Origin: Mantamonas sphyraenae
Taxonomy: Eukaryota; CRuMs; Mantamonadidae
Direction: 5' to 3'
Assembly: GCA_026936335.1 (NCBI GenBank)
Contig: JAPMXV010000046.1
Coordinates: forward strand, 124,001-188,000
DNA: 64,000 nucleotides
Shown here: positions 1 to 10,600 of the stretch, piece after piece
Position numbering within the stretch: the first letter of the stretch is position 1
Layout of the letters: each line of letters starts with the position of its first letter
The notes under the pieces: generated by a model
The model's input: the letters and a program-made list of their open reading frames with translations, nothing else
Database searches by the model: none
Told to the model about the DNA's origin: nothing
Translations under genes and position numbers: made by a program

Positions 1-980
1 GCCCCACCCAGGTCCAGCGAGCGACCGTGCGCAGGTGCGCTTTGAGGACGCTTGCGACGGCCCTTGCTGCTGCTGCTCATGTCCATGTGGGATGCGTGGT
101 AGCTACTGCTGGCTCCTCCCTGGCGTCCGGGCGATCGCTGCTGAGCCCCCTTGCGTCCACGTCCAGACGCAGACGCCGTGCTTGGGCGCGTGGACCCTCG
201 CTTTCCGCCTCCGCTGCGCGAGTTGCGCGATGCTGCTGCAGACTTTTCCACAAAGATCCCTCCGTTGTCTTCTTCCTCGCTGTCCTCCTCCAGTGTCTTG
301 CTCAGGCCGTCGCCGTAGTTCACAGTGCTAAATCGCGTCACACCCCCTCCGTCGTGCCGTCCACGTCCTCCATGGCTGCTCGTCGTGCCAGTGCCACCCA
401 TGCTTCCCCCGTATCCACTCCCCTGCACATTCGTGTTCACGCCGCCGGCCTCGCTGCTTGCCACGCCCGTGCCGCGTGCCTTTTTGCTCTTGCCTTTTTT
501 CGATTTGCTTTTCGTGCTTTTCAGACTCACTGGCTCACTCGCCATGCCGCCCATGCCTCCTTGCGACACACGCGACGATCCGCCTCCGCGTCCACCGTTG
601 CTCGTGTCCTTTCCACTGCGTGTCACTCCTCCTCCGTTGCCTCCTCCTCCGCCCTGGCGTCGACCCCGGCTCCCGCCGCCGCTCATTTGGCCGTTGGAAA
701 ATCCGCCCTCGCTCCCTCCCCCGCTTGCCTTGCTACTGGGAGTCCCTGCGCTTGTCGCCTCGCCTCCATCGTTCCCATTGCTCAGTGCGTCCAAGTAGCT
801 TCCACTTCCGCTTCCCGTGCTGGTCTGCGTGCCGCCCATCACCGCGTCGTAGTCCGTGTCATTTTCTGACAAGTTGCTTCCTCCCTGGGCCTCGCCCACG
901 CTCCCTGTGCTGATGCCCAGGCGCGCCAGCTCCGAGTCCAGTTCCCGATCCAAGTTCAAGTACGACGAGTTGTTGGCCAT
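1..980 (-). CDS. Partial Gly/Ser-rich disordered protein (5' end of a gene leaving the window)
   Basis: An ATG at 980 on the minus strand opens a frame that stays open to the window edge (about 326 residues). An in-frame TGA lies 15 nt upstream, which fixes the start. The protein begins MANNSSYLNLDRELDSELAR and becomes low-complexity, rich in Gly, Ser, Arg and Lys, with a basic KSKSKKGKSKK stretch near the middle. An acidic patch and the tails RPSTAS and RRKRPQSAP follow. Short RPxSA/RPSTA motifs are common in axonemal and flagellar proteins, which fits the ciliary genes nearby, but this is only suggestive. It runs in the same direction as the TTLL gene, about 95 bp downstream of its stop, so it could also be mistaken for a continuation of that protein's Ser-rich tail. 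No domain is recognised; the C-terminus is outside the window. Confidence 0.6.
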   Translation of the reverse strand, partial: MANNSSYLNLDRELDSELARLGISTGSVGEAQGGSNLSENDTDYDAVMGGTQTSTGSGSGSYLDALSNGNDGGEATSAGTPSSKASGGGSEGGFSNGQMSGGGSRGRRQGGGGGNGGGVTRSGKDTSNGGRGGGSSRVSQGGMGGMASEPVSLKSTKSKSKKGKSKKARGTGVASSEAGGVNTNVQGSGYGGSMGGTGTTSSHGGRGRHDGGGVTRFSTVNYGDGLSKTLEEDSEEEDNGGIFVEKSAAASRNSRSGGGKRGSTRPSTASASGRGRKGAQQRSPGRQGGASSSYHASHMDMSSSSKGRRKRPQSAPAHGRSLDLGG

Positions 981-1075
981 GACCGCACAATGTCAAAAAT
1001 TGGACAAAGAGAAATTTGTTTTGGGTGCTGCGCCGCTTCGCTCGTGGCCACCCATTCAACCTCACCCCTGCCATC

Positions 1076-3598
1076 TCACCCTCGCCGAAACAAGCCTCCA
1101 CTTCTCTTTGCTTGCGGCAGACTCTTGCCTGCTTTTGACACTGCAGGCAGACTCGGTGCCACGGGCGGTTTCTCTGTGTCCATCCACAGCGACGACGCGT
1201 CCACAGTGCCACCTGTGCTCGTCGACGTCGTCGTCATGGTCGTTGTCGATGTCATAGTTGTTGTTGTCGTCGTCGACCTTGTGGCCGTTCCGCCGCCCAT
1301 TGCACTGCGGCTGTCGTGACGGTAACTTGGCATCTCCGCCTCGGGCGATGCCTTGCGTGTCACAGACACCCGCTGAGCTGAGCGACCACGTGCTGTCGAC
1401 GCCCCAGATGCACTTGACCTTGACGATACACCTGCAGAGCCGTTGGCAGACGAGCCCGAGCTCTGCGATCCACGCGAGCTGCGCGAACTGGCACTGCCAC
1501 TGCGCGACGTTGTCCTCTTTGTTTTGCGTCCCTTGCTCCTGCCTCGCGACGATCCGCGCGACGATCCACGCGACGATCCACGGCTTCCTGTGGATCCACG
1601 GGAACCAATGGACGACGTCGACGACCGCGAATTGGTGCGAGTCAACAACTGGCCCTGCCTTGACACACGTCCCGTGGCCAATGACAACTCGTGTGCTTCC
1701 ATCTCTGCTTGCAATTGCTCCTTGCTCACGCCAAGGCGGTCAAACGCAGTGTCACGCACCCCGAGCAGCATGATGGGCATGTCGTTGCGCAGCCACTCTC
1801 CCAGGAGCACATTGTAGTACCGCGGCGTTTCAAAGAACGTCTCATACTCTGCATAACGCGGCGTAGGAAACACTCGGCGAAACTCGCCCCGCCGGTGGTA
1901 CTCATCAATGGTCTCGCGCAGCACCTCCAGATCCGCCGGCTGCAGATCCGCCAGCGGCGACTCGCCAGACAACATCACAGCCTGGCGCTTCTCCCGAAAC
2001 GCCGTCGTCGATGTCACTGTGCTCTTTTTGCGTGGGGTCTTGCCGGGACGCGGGTCGACAGGCTGCCAGCCAACCATGTTGAACATGTCGGTCACCAGCG
2101 TGCCCTTGATGCGCTTGTCCATCGGCGACGAGCTCTTTAGCGACGGCGACGTGTTGACCTCAATCAACCACGCCTTGAGCGTGTCGTCCAGCATAATATC
2201 AAACCCGAAAGCCTCGTAGCAGTTGTTGCGGTCGCCCAGGTAAACGTTGCGCGCCGCGTTCACCTTGGCTTCCACTGCAATCAGCGTCTTGATCACAATG
2301 TCGTCGATTTGGTCAAAGATGGGCTGTGCATCGACGCCAATCTCGTCCAGATACCGACCCAGCGCCTTGAGCGACCACTTGCTCCCCTCCGAGTCGCTTT
2401 CCGGGTCCAGATTCTCCACAAAGCCCTCACGCGCCGAGTTGATGCTGTAGTTGGTCAAATGTGCATACTTGTTTGTGTTGTCGTTGCTGTACGGCTCCGT
2501 GGCAAAGCGCACCAGGCCGTCTTCGTACACGTACGCACGCAGCGGGTCGAAGCTGGTCACAAACACATAAATGCGCAGGTCAAACTTCAGGTCGTTGATG
2601 AGGTACGGATTGTCGATGTACCGTTGCACCAGGCTCTTCTTGCGGTTCGGCAGCTTCTTCAGCGAGTCGATCACCTTGATGCCCTGGCCGCGTGCAGACG
2701 CGCACGGCTTGACAATCCACAGTGGGTGCTGCTGAAAGTCAGACACCAGCATGTCCATGTCCCCCGGTAGGATATATCCGAAGGGCAGGAACCCGTAGTG
2801 CTGTGTGCGTGGCCCACGCGTGTGCGTCCGTGTAAGTTTCGCTTGTTCCCGTCCACGTTGGAACCACATCATTTGCCCGCTGGCAGTGCACACAAGCGTC
2901 TCGAGGCACATGAGCCTGGGAACCCGTTCACATAGGCTCTTGGCGGCACCTCGCTGGCCTCAGACACTTTGGTATGCGGCTGAGGAACAGCCACCGGCGC
3001 GGGAAAGGAAGAGGCCCTTCCCGTCCTCAACCGAAAAGCGCAAAGCGCGCAAAAGCCGTTGTCGTGCACCCTCTGGAAAATAGCTCACCTCGACGCCATG
3101 CGTGCGCTGCATGCGTCCGATGTTGGACGCCAGCCTGTCTTTGCGACCCATCTCAAAGGTGGATGGGTAGTGGTTGATGCGGTGGAAGTATTCCAGGCTT
3201 TTGTACAGTTCCTTGGTTGGGTGTTTCGTCCAAATGGCGTTCCAGGCCAGCGGATCATGCTCTTCGCCCTGGTCCTGCAGCTTTTCAAAGCCGCAGTCAC
3301 GCCAGATGTGTCTCACCACACGTGACGAGACATCGGGCACCGAGTAGAACAGGGCGGGCTTCTTCTTGGGCACAAAGCAGTCCATGCCCATCGGGCGCTC
3401 CAAACAACGAAAGTGGATGGACGAGGGCACGCGGTCAAACAGAGAGCGCTGCAGAACCAGTTTGCCCACTTTCAGGGCCTCTTTTTGCTCCTCCGTCAAC
3501 TTGGTGGACGGCACCGAGCCGCACGAGTCAAGCTTGACCGTCTGCTTGCCTTTGCCCGAGTTCGGTGACGACGGCGTGGACACCATAGACGTGCTGCC

Positions 3599-3634
<36 letters not shown>

Positions 3635-3688
3635 ACTGCCGCCGCCGCCTGCCGAGGAAGAGGACGATGTGCTGGTGCTGGTGCTCAT
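1076..3688 (-). CDS. TTLL4: Tubulin tyrosine ligase-like polyglutamylase (TTLL4/5-type)
   Basis: Two exons, 3688-3089 and 2800-1076, joined in phase 0 (donor GTGAGC, acceptor CACAG) give about 774 residues. After a poly-Ser N-terminus come the TTLL landmarks: INHYPSTFEMGRKDRLASN, then across the junction HYGFLPFGYILPGD, then WIVKPCASARGQGI, the ATP-grasp core LRIYVFVTSFDPLRAYVYED, HLTNYSIN, and FGFDIMLDDTLKAWLIEVN ending in NTSPSL. These match TTLL enzymes that add glutamate side chains to tubulin. The nucleotide and Mg ligands of the family are present, so it should be active. The last 200 residues are a Ser/Arg/Gly/Thr tail with RGSSRGSS repeats and no fold. It likely acts on the axoneme, which fits BBS9, FBF1-like and SPATA4-like in the same window. 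The TTLL family is certain; the subfamily is less so. Confidence 0.9.
3600..3634 (+). repeat. CTG/GCA trinucleotide run coding poly-Ser
   Basis: About eleven CTG triplets in a row read as AGC serine codons in the TTLL N-terminus on the minus strand. Similar AGC/CTG or TCC runs occur in at least six other genes of this window, always in the serine frame. Confidence 0.85.
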
Positions 3689-3914
3689 CGAGGAAGCGGG
3701 GCCGGGTGTGGGAGGACGGTTGTGCTTTGTTTTGGGCTCGCGTTCGCATCATCCAGGCCATCATCCACATCAACCTCTTCATTCCTATTTGCAAAACAGC
3801 GCGCCGTCGCAATGAAACGGGCGTCGCAGCAAAAAGGTTCGCTCAAACGAAAACCTCTTCATCGAGATTCCACTGACGTTTGCTGTGTTGGCTGCTGGTT
3901 GGTTCATCCAATTG

Positions 3915-5343
3915 TCACTGGTTGTCCTCGTCCCCGCCGAGGTTGTCGCTGCTGCTGCTGCCACTGCTGTTGCTGGATGACCCAAGAACCTCCTCAAAGG
4001 GCTTGGCAACCTCGCCGTCGTCTTCAATCTCCCCAAACGGATTCTCCCACTCGTTGGGATTGTTGGTGAGCTCCTGCAGGCCGACGGTCCACAAATTGAT
4101 GCGGTCGTTCAGACTCATCTGTGCGTGCGCATTGCTGGAGGAGTCGGCCACCATGGCCTCGGCCGGCAACTCCACATCCAAGGCCATGGCATACATTGTG
4201 AGCTTGGCTGGGTTGAGGATCATCAGGAAGGCGTTGTTTTCGATTGAAAACTCGAGAAACTCCGCCTTGGATAACCTGTTGTCGCCGTTGAGGTCCGCGT
4301 GCATGAACATGAACAGCAATGTGTCCTTGAGCTGCACCTTGAAGGCAGCCATGGAGCGCTTCAGGTCTTTGGCCTGCTCCTCGCGCTCTTCCTCTTCCAG
4401 CTGACCCAGCACCGTGGTTTGTAGCTTGACGAACGAGTCGTACGAGCGGTCCAACACGGCAATGACCTCCTCCACGCTCAGGTACCCGTTACGATCGAGA
4501 TCAAAGATGTCAAATGCCACTGTGTCAATGGGGGCGGGAGAAGAGGGGTGGGGGGAGGAGGAAGGGGTCGCACGCGTCCAACACGGCGGGGTGAGTGTCG
4601 GTGCTTTCTCATTGGGCATTGGGCAAAAGCCGAAACCTGGCCTGACAACGTACGGCTGGCCTTTGCGTGCAACGCCTCGTCGTCGTCGTCATCGTCGTCG
4701 CTGAGGAGAACCAACCCCACGACCAGCTCCTCAAAATCGATCACGCCGTCCTGGTTTGTGTCAAACTGCGGCCACAGAGAGCGTGTTAGCGGCGGCGGCG
4801 GGAAATCGGCCGGTGGAGAGCAGGGTTCTCGGACGAGGGAAGGTCTTTGTGTTCTCACCTGTGCGAGCACCAGTTCGATCAGCTGCGAATCGGTGTTCTT
4901 GGCCACAGCCCAAAACTCGCTCCCTGCAATTTGGTCAAGACCCCGTGTAGGAGGCGCAAGAGGGTGGTGCGGCGCCGCAGCGCGAAAGTGTGTGTAAGCA
5001 CATCCAGACGCGGTTTGTATCTTCTGGTGGGCCGCGGCCAAAACCTACCGGGGAAGCTGTCGGCCATGTTTTCGAGGATGGGCTGGAGCTCTTTCATGTC
5101 AAAAGTGACCTTGGCCTGCTTCTTCTCGAGGCCATCAAAGGAGAGGTGGCGGAGCTGGACTTCGTGAGCAGCTCGGAATTGTTTGTACAGCTGCTGCACC
5201 TGTTCGAGAGGCAGGTGCACCTTGCGCGACATGTTCTTGGCCTCTTTCTTGCTCAGTTCCCATTTGTCAACCTCAATTTCGACACCCTCCAGGGAGCCGT
5301 CGTACGGGTGAGCTGGCTGGTTCTTGCTCGACTTGCCGCCCAT
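3915..5343 (-). CDS. N-myristoylated EF-hand calcium-binding protein
   Basis: Four exons (5343-5049, 4923-4859, 4765-4654, 4519-3915) join in consistent phases (donors GTAGGT, GTGAGA, GTACGT) into 358 residues. I chose the ATG at 5343 over the one at 5370 because it gives MGGKSSK, a classic N-myristoylation start (Gly2, Ser6). EF-hand loops are visible: DTNQDGVIDFEE and, across the last junction, DLDRNGYLSVEE, then DLNGDNRLSKAEF. All carry acidic residues at Ca-binding positions. The segment KASLAFDIFDLDRNGYLS resembles the calcineurin B/NCS layout. A DDDDDDD run and an acidic Ser-rich tail are unusual additions. It is probably a membrane-tethered Ca sensor; the partner is unknown. It is transcribed divergently from the mitochondrial membrane protein at 5475. 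Confidence 0.8.
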
Positions 5344-5474
5344 TCGCCTCGCTTTTGAGTTGCGTGCCATCGCGTCTGGGAGATGTCACACATGCAAGAT
5401 GCACTTGCGGCACTGCAAAGACATTCTGTCCATGACTTGCGTGTGTGTGAGCACACATCAGAGCACGCTGAAGG

Positions 5475-6446
5475 ATGTCGAGGCTGCAGCTCGCGCGTGC
5501 CGTGACAATTGTTTGGTGTTTGCATTGCAGGGACAGGCTCAGGACACACAGCATGTTTTCCCGCAGTGTACAACAGGTAAAGAGAGTGCCTGTGGCGCAC
5601 CGAGTCATGGCGGCGTTGCATTTGCCAAGGCAAGAAGGAATGGCGTGCGAGGTTCCGGGGTTGTTCCATGCGCGGTCGTGGAGCAGCAAGGCAAGCAGCC
5701 AAGAAGAGGGTGAGCTGCAAGAAAGCGTGTTGGACAGCGAGCCTCCGCCTCGCTCGCTGCGCACGCAGGAACTGGCAGAGGAAGAGAAGCGGAACGCAGA
5801 CGAGCTGATCGGCTTGGCTGCTTTGGAAGCTCTGCGCGAAGGAGGCCGAGAAATCCATGTATACGAGTCGACGCAGTGGCGCAAGGTGCAAGCGGCCGAG
5901 TGGTTTGCAGTGGGTCAGGCCACAGTCATGACAGGACTTGCTGCCATGCTGGTGATGATGGACGTGGAAGTGTCGCAGTCTGCCCGTTTCGTAGTCGGCA
6001 GCGTGATGGAAATGTTTGGCCTGGGCATCTTTGCAGGAATCAACCTGCTGCTGGCACCTCGCTACATCACAGACATCCACCTTGTGCCAGGCACGGCATC
6101 TACAGACCACGAGCCGGAAGGCCCCGAAACCGCCGAGCAGCGCCTCGAGCGCCTGCTGGCCGAGCAGGGCAAGGCTGGCGCCAAGGATCCGCTCCTACAG
6201 GGGCTTAACATCCGCCTTACTACCCTCAATGCGCTGGGCCAGAAGAAGGCAGACGAGTTCCCCACGGAACTGCTCATGCCGCTGGGCACGGACATGAACG
6301 AGGAGCTCATGTTCCAGTTTATCAAGCTGCGGCCCGAAGCACGTAAGCCGCCTCTGCTTCTGCACGTCCAGGGTGGCAACGTCGTGTCGGAGATGCTCCT
6401 TCGACGCCTCATTGAGGGCGGCAGTTTGCGTCAGGCTGATCTTTGA
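5475..6446 (+). CDS. Mitochondrial two-TM protein (TMEM70/186/223-like, tentative)
   Basis: A single exon of 323 residues, or 297 from the second ATG at 5553. The second start gives MFSRSVQQVKRVP, a basic amphipathic beginning that fits a mitochondrial presequence, followed by FHARSWSSKA. After an acidic helix comes VYESTQWRKVQAAEWFAVG, then two hydrophobic segments (about residues 145-165 and 175-195, ATVMTGLAAMLVMMDVEV and VVGSVMEMFGLGIFAG). The tail is charged and soluble. Two TMs after an E/D-rich helix resembles small mitochondrial TMEM proteins used in respiratory-complex assembly. No residue identifies the family firmly. The stop lies 68 bp before the convergent TDRD3 stop. Confidence 0.6.
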   Translation: MSRLQLARAVTIVWCLHCRDRLRTHSMFSRSVQQVKRVPVAHRVMAALHLPRQEGMACEVPGLFHARSWSSKASSQEEGELQESVLDSEPPPRSLRTQELAEEEKRNADELIGLAALEALREGGREIHVYESTQWRKVQAAEWFAVGQATVMTGLAAMLVMMDVEVSQSARFVVGSVMEMFGLGIFAGINLLLAPRYITDIHLVPGTASTDHEPEGPETAEQRLERLLAEQGKAGAKDPLLQGLNIRLTTLNALGQKKADEFPTELLMPLGTDMNEELMFQFIKLRPEARKPPLLLHVQGGNVVSEMLLRRLIEGGSLRQADL

Positions 6447-6514
6447 GAGGAGGAAATGTGGACAATGAAAAGCGCGTGCAATTGTGCAATTGGAACCACT
6501 GCATACTTTGGCAA

Positions 6515-8118
6515 TCATCCACTGTTATTCCTTCTTCGATGGTATTGCCGCCCGCTTCCGCCACCGCCACCGCCACTGCTGTTGCCTCCTCCCCCACCAC
6601 CACCTCCACCGCCACCTCGGCCGCCACCTCCACTCCCACCTCCACCACCACCTCGGCCACCACCTCCACCCCCGCGGCTGTTGCGTCCTCCACCACCACC
6701 TCGACCTCCACCTCCACCCCCGCGGCTGTTGCGTCCTCCTCCACCACCTCGACCTCCACCTCGGCCTCCTCCTCCTCCGCGGTTGCGACTGTTGCTCCTC
6801 CTGCCACTGTCGTTGTTCCCTCCACTGTTCCCTCCACTGTTCCCTCCACTGTTCCCTCCACTGTTCCCTCCACTGTTCCCTCCACTGTTCCCTCCACTGT
6901 TCCCTCCACTGCTCCCTCCACTGTTCCCTCCCCGATTTCCACCCCTCCCCCGCCCGCGACCTCTTTGCTGCTCCTGATTCTCCTCTTGCGATTGCCCATC
7001 CTTGCTGTCCCTTTCTCTGCCCTTGTTGTTGCTTCGGTTGTTCCGGTTGTTCCGGTTGTTCCGGTTGTTCCGGTTGCCACCGTTGTTGTTCCCGCCTCCC
7101 CCACGAGAATCGTGACCACCACCACCACCACCACCACCACCACCACCACCGTCTTTCCCCTTGGATTTCCTGTTCTGCTTCCCGTGCTTGCTTCCTCCTC
7201 CCCGCCCTCCAGAAGAAGACGTTCCCCCCGATGACGATGACGATGAAGATGACGATGACGAAGACGAAGACGAAGAACTAGCACCAGCGCCAGCACTTCC
7301 TCGTCCCGTTCCAGCCTGACGCCGTTTCCCTGAACCTGTTTGGTCGATGGCCAGTTCAAACTTGGGCGGTGGATCCTCCCCTTCCACTTTCAGTCCTTTG
7401 CGTGCCATGATGCTTCGCCGCGACTCCCACGCCTCCACAAGCTCGTCCACTATACCACCCAGCGTTCTCACGTTGTTGCTCTCCAGCATCAGCACGTTGT
7501 TCACCACACGCACATTCCGAAGTTGCACTTTGGTCCCCGGCGGCGTCGACATCGACAGGCTCTTTGCCAGCGACCCATACTCCATCCCAGTCACTCGCTT
7601 GTATCCGTCTGTAAACACAATCTTCAACACCCGCGGCTGCGACTCGTTCTGCTGGTTGTGTGCGGGTTGGCTTGCATTGACAATCTGCTTCACCTGCAGC
7701 ACCCATGGTCCCTCGATCACATAGCTCTTGGTGTCCTCGTAAAACTCTTCCGGCACCACTGCACTGCAGATCTCCTTGATGGGAAACTGTGTCTCTGCGC
7801 GTCAGTTGCCACGTTTCTCCTCACCTACCCTCTTGCCCGCGCTCCCTTTCGCCCACTTACGTTCAACGCCGTCGCGTAAACCACCCCATACTGCGTGCTT
7901 TCCGCTTCTGCGACAATTTCGTCCAATCCCTCCTCGCTCACATTCATCCCAGTCTCCCTCAGCTGCCGCAGCAGCGAGCCAAACTCCAGCGAGTCGTGCT
8001 CCACGCTGAACCGCGGCCCCTCCTTCTCCGCTTTCTCCTCTGCTGCACGTGCCTCCTCTGCTGCTGCTTGAATTGCCCCCAGGTCAATCACCTTGGCCTT
8101 GCCTGACGTCGTGCTCAT
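6515..8118 (-). CDS. TDRD3: TDRD3-like OB-fold protein with long RGG tail
   Basis: Two exons, 8118-7861 and 7786-6515, join in phase 0 (donor GTAAGT, acceptor ACACAG) into 509 residues. Spliced residues 84-210 follow vertebrate TDRD3: IEGPWVLQVKQI, then RVLKIVFTDGYKRVTGMEY, MSTPPGTKVQLRNVRV, and VRTLGGIVDELVEAWESRR. In animals this OB-fold binds topoisomerase III-beta. The rest (about 270 residues) is Ser/Asp runs followed by GGN, NSGG and RGGGGG repeats that would bind RNA. No UBA or Tudor domain is visible, so this is a shorter form that keeps only the Top3b-binding and RGG parts. The repeats come from several minisatellites in the DNA. It starts 43 bp from the divergent MANF-like gene. Confidence 0.8.
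6815..6931 (+). repeat. 12-bp minisatellite (CCTCCACTGTTC) inside TDRD3
   Basis: About ten near-perfect copies of a 12-bp unit encode the NSGG repeats of the TDRD3 tail on the minus strand. Nearby are a short GGTTGTTCC array near 7036-7075 (NRN repeats) and a CAC/CCA run near 7110-7150 (poly-Gly). Confidence 0.85.
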
Positions 8119-8161
8119 CCCTCTTTGCCCCGGTTGCGCTGCTTCCCCCACCGCTGGCACA
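8119..8161. promoter_or_regulatory. Very short divergent promoter (TDRD3 / MANF-like)
   Basis: Only 43 bp separate the two start codons. No TATA box is visible. Both transcripts must start inside this gap or inside the opposite gene. Confidence 0.45.
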
Positions 8162-8785
8162 ATGCCTTCCATGTCTGCGCACTCTCTCCTCCGCAACCGC
8201 TCTTCCGCTTCTGTCCTCTCCATTTCAATTTCCCTCTCCTTTCTCCTCCTCATCCTCGCCGCTCTCCTCGTCTCCGCTGCCCCTGCTGCAAAAGAGATCA
8301 CCCGCGACAACCTGCCCCGCCAGCGCCTCAAGGTCCTCCGCAAGTTCCTGGCCGACCGTGGCGCACGCTGCGTAGGCTGTGTCGAGAAGGAGCACTTTGT
8401 CGAGCGTGCTCTCCAGGTCTTTGACGATCCAATCCGCGAGGCGGAAACTCCCGCGCCTTCCGCCTCCTCCTCCGGCACCCAGGACACCCCCACTGATCTC
8501 CCCCAAGGCGAACCTTCGCGCGAGGACATTATGAAGATGTTCCAGCAGCAGCAGCAGCGACAGAAGGAGGCTGCAGAAAAGCTGCGCTCCATGGGCATCG
8601 ATGTTGGTCCCAACGCCTTTTCAAACGGCGGCATGAGCCCAGAGATGATGGAGGCAATCGCCAAGATGGAGGCACGCAATGCCGCTTCCAAGAACCAGCC
8701 CTCCACACCTCCACCAAACCAGGAAAATGCCGACGACGTCGAGGAAGTCGCCGCTCCCGAGCAGAACGACAAGACAGAGCTCTGA
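8162..8785 (+). CDS. Secreted/ER protein with MANF/CDNF C-terminal-like SAP domain
   Basis: A single exon of 207 residues. The ATG at 8162 is preferred because it puts a signal peptide at the front (ISISLSFLLLILAALLVSAAPA). Next comes LPRQRLKVLRKFLADRGARC followed by VGCVEKEHFVERAL, which matches the C-terminal SAP-like domain of MANF/CDNF, including its CxxC (here CVGC) motif. MANF is an ER-stress protein; the N-terminal saposin-like half is missing here. The remainder is disordered with a Gln run and a Met-rich helix like STI1 repeats (GMSPEMMEAIAKMEARNA). It ends KTEL, which is KDEL-like and could act as an ER retention signal. Probably an ER-lumen chaperone-type protein. Confidence 0.7.
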   Translation: MPSMSAHSLLRNRSSASVLSISISLSFLLLILAALLVSAAPAAKEITRDNLPRQRLKVLRKFLADRGARCVGCVEKEHFVERALQVFDDPIREAETPAPSASSSGTQDTPTDLPQGEPSREDIMKMFQQQQQRQKEAAEKLRSMGIDVGPNAFSNGGMSPEMMEAIAKMEARNAASKNQPSTPPPNQENADDVEEVAAPEQNDKTEL

Positions 8786-8908
8786 GCAGCTCCCCACACA
8801 TACACATCAATACATTCCACAGATGCAACAAGAAACCAACCTCCCTCGTCCTCCCATTCACGTTTTCATCCACGAAACAATCCAGCCCTTCCGCTTCCAG
8901 CAAAAACC

Positions 8909-9496
8909 ATGTCCTTCGCCTCCCCCAGCACTGAAGACCTAGACAGCATCGTGAGCACGACCAACAAAGCAGTGCAGACGTTGTACGGCGATTCAACCAC
9001 GCGCTGCTCGCTCAACATGCTCGCTGCGAGCGCCTGGGTCGCCGCCGCAACGCACTCCACCCTCTCCACCAGAGAACTTTCCCTTGACGAGTTTGACATC
9101 ACACAGAGCCTCCCATGGGTGCATCACACTGTAGGCGACACCCTTCTCCAGTGGCTCTTTTGCCAGATGCGCAACGCAGACACAAAATCGCCACACAGCT
9201 TTGTCCTCCTCCGCAACCCAGTCAACGAGGAGCTCATGCTTCTGCAGTCCCAAAAGGACTTGCAGGATCTCACCCTCGATCGCAATCTGGACTTTGCCAA
9301 GTTCTCCTCCTTCCTGAAGGCACTCGGTGAGGAGCAAGACGACGACTTTTTCTACGGCGGCACCATGGCGCCAGGCCTCTACACCGTCATTGTTCTCGGC
9401 GACTACGCCCTACTCCCGTCTCCGCCCGGCACCGAGGAGACCGAAACCGACGTCCAGACCCTGCACACCGAAGCCCTTCAGCAATTCACTCTGTGA
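8909..9496 (+). CDS. Conserved-looking protein of unknown function
   Basis: A single exon of 195 residues starting MSFASPSTEDLDSIVS, with an ATG 123 bp after the previous stop. It has no TM segment or signal peptide and appears globular with mixed helices and strands (SFVLLRNPVNEELMLLQSQ; GLYTVIVLGDYALLP). I do not recognise the family. Its last 11 bp overlap the 3' end of the convergent methyltransferase gene. Confidence 0.65.
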   Translation: MSFASPSTEDLDSIVSTTNKAVQTLYGDSTTRCSLNMLAASAWVAAATHSTLSTRELSLDEFDITQSLPWVHHTVGDTLLQWLFCQMRNADTKSPHSFVLLRNPVNEELMLLQSQKDLQDLTLDRNLDFAKFSSFLKALGEEQDDDFFYGGTMAPGLYTVIVLGDYALLPSPPGTEETETDVQTLHTEALQQFTL

Positions 9497-10554
9497 TGAT
9501 CTCCCCTCCCACCTCCACCTCTACAGCTCCCTCTCCAGCTCCCTCTCCAGCTCCCTCCTCCTCTACGCTCCCGTTTCCCACCACCCGTCCACTTGCCCGC
9601 CTGCGAAACGTCCCCTGCAGCCAGCGTCGGTGCATCTTCAGCCCCTCCTTCCGGTTCACAATTTCCCGGATCACATAGCCTGTGTCCACCGTGTCAAACC
9701 CGGCCTCGTCAAACAGCTGCTCCAGCTCCTCCTTCTCGAAAAAGTAGGTCTTTGTGCCATCCCCACGCGCGTAGTAGTTGTCGGCGATCTTCCTGCTCTT
9801 GTGAAACCGCACCTGCGTCATGTCATAAATGGCATAGTCCCGAAAGAAAACCAGTGCGCCCTCCTCACACGTCGCCCACAGATTGTCCAGCAGCCCTGCA
9901 AACGCATCCGGAGCCACCGCGCTCAGCACATAGATCATAAACACAAAGTCCACCTTTTGCTCCCCCATGTTCTCCTGCAGCATGCTCTCGTGCGTCAGGT
10001 CACACACAAACGCGTGTACCCTCTCTTCGTCGTACATCTCGTGCTCCTTCACCAACCCCACCGCACGCTCCGAAAAGTCGCAGCAGTGCACACGGAAGCT
10101 CCCTTCAAGCTCCAACAGCGGGTACACTGTAGCCCCCGTGCCACACCCGCACTCCAGCACGTGCACCTCCTTTCCTTCTCCCTCCTGTCCTTCCTTTGCC
10201 GCCTCTGCCGCCTCAAACACCTGCGGAAATTCTCGTTGCAGCCAGTGCCGATCCTTGAAGAACGTATTCCCTTGCTCCTTGTAAAACACGTCCCAGTTCC
10301 GCGCACTCTCGCTTTCGTACTTGTCTGTGCAATTTACCATGCCGAGTCAGTCCCGCTTCAACCCCACCTCACCCCCTCCCTCCTCCTGCGCCCGAGAAAA
10401 GCTCACTTCGCCACCACGCATTCATCGTCTTGTCGTGCTTCTTCAGCCGCTCCTTTGCCGTTTCGATGTACGACTGTGCCTCATCGCCTTCTTCAGGGAT
10501 TTCCCGTGTCGTGTCCGACAGCTGTCGTCCTTCGTTGCTTTCGCTGCTGCTCAT
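9486..10554 (-). CDS. METTL6: tRNA m3C methyltransferase (METTL2/6/8, Trm140 family)
   Basis: Two exons, 10554-10407 and 10324-9486, join in phase 1 (donor GTGAGC) into 328 residues. Family motifs: RNWDVFYKEQGNTFFKDRHW, the SAM-binding VLECGCGTGATVYPLLE, CCDFSERAV, VFMIYVLSAVAPD, FFRDYAIYDMTQ and RGDGTKTYFFEKEELEQLF, ending VIREIVNRKEGL. These enzymes make 3-methylcytidine at position 32 of tRNAs, METTL6 on Ser-tRNAs and METTL2/8 on Thr and others. Motifs here resemble both subgroups (the REIVNRKEGL end is METTL6-like). A Ser-rich tail with GEGAG repeats follows. Divergent from BBS9 with a 46-bp gap. Confidence 0.85.
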
Positions 10555-10600
10555 CCCATCCACTTGTCTCCGCCCTCGCCCACATCGCCCCACACCAAAC
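10555..10600. promoter_or_regulatory. Short divergent promoter (METTL / BBS9)
   Basis: A 46-bp gap between two divergent ATGs. C-rich on the plus strand, with no TATA box. Confidence 0.45.

Noticed and set aside
6443-7281. Plus-strand Pro/Thr/His-rich ORFs
   Set aside because: They are shadows of the low-complexity repeats of the TDRD3 tail.
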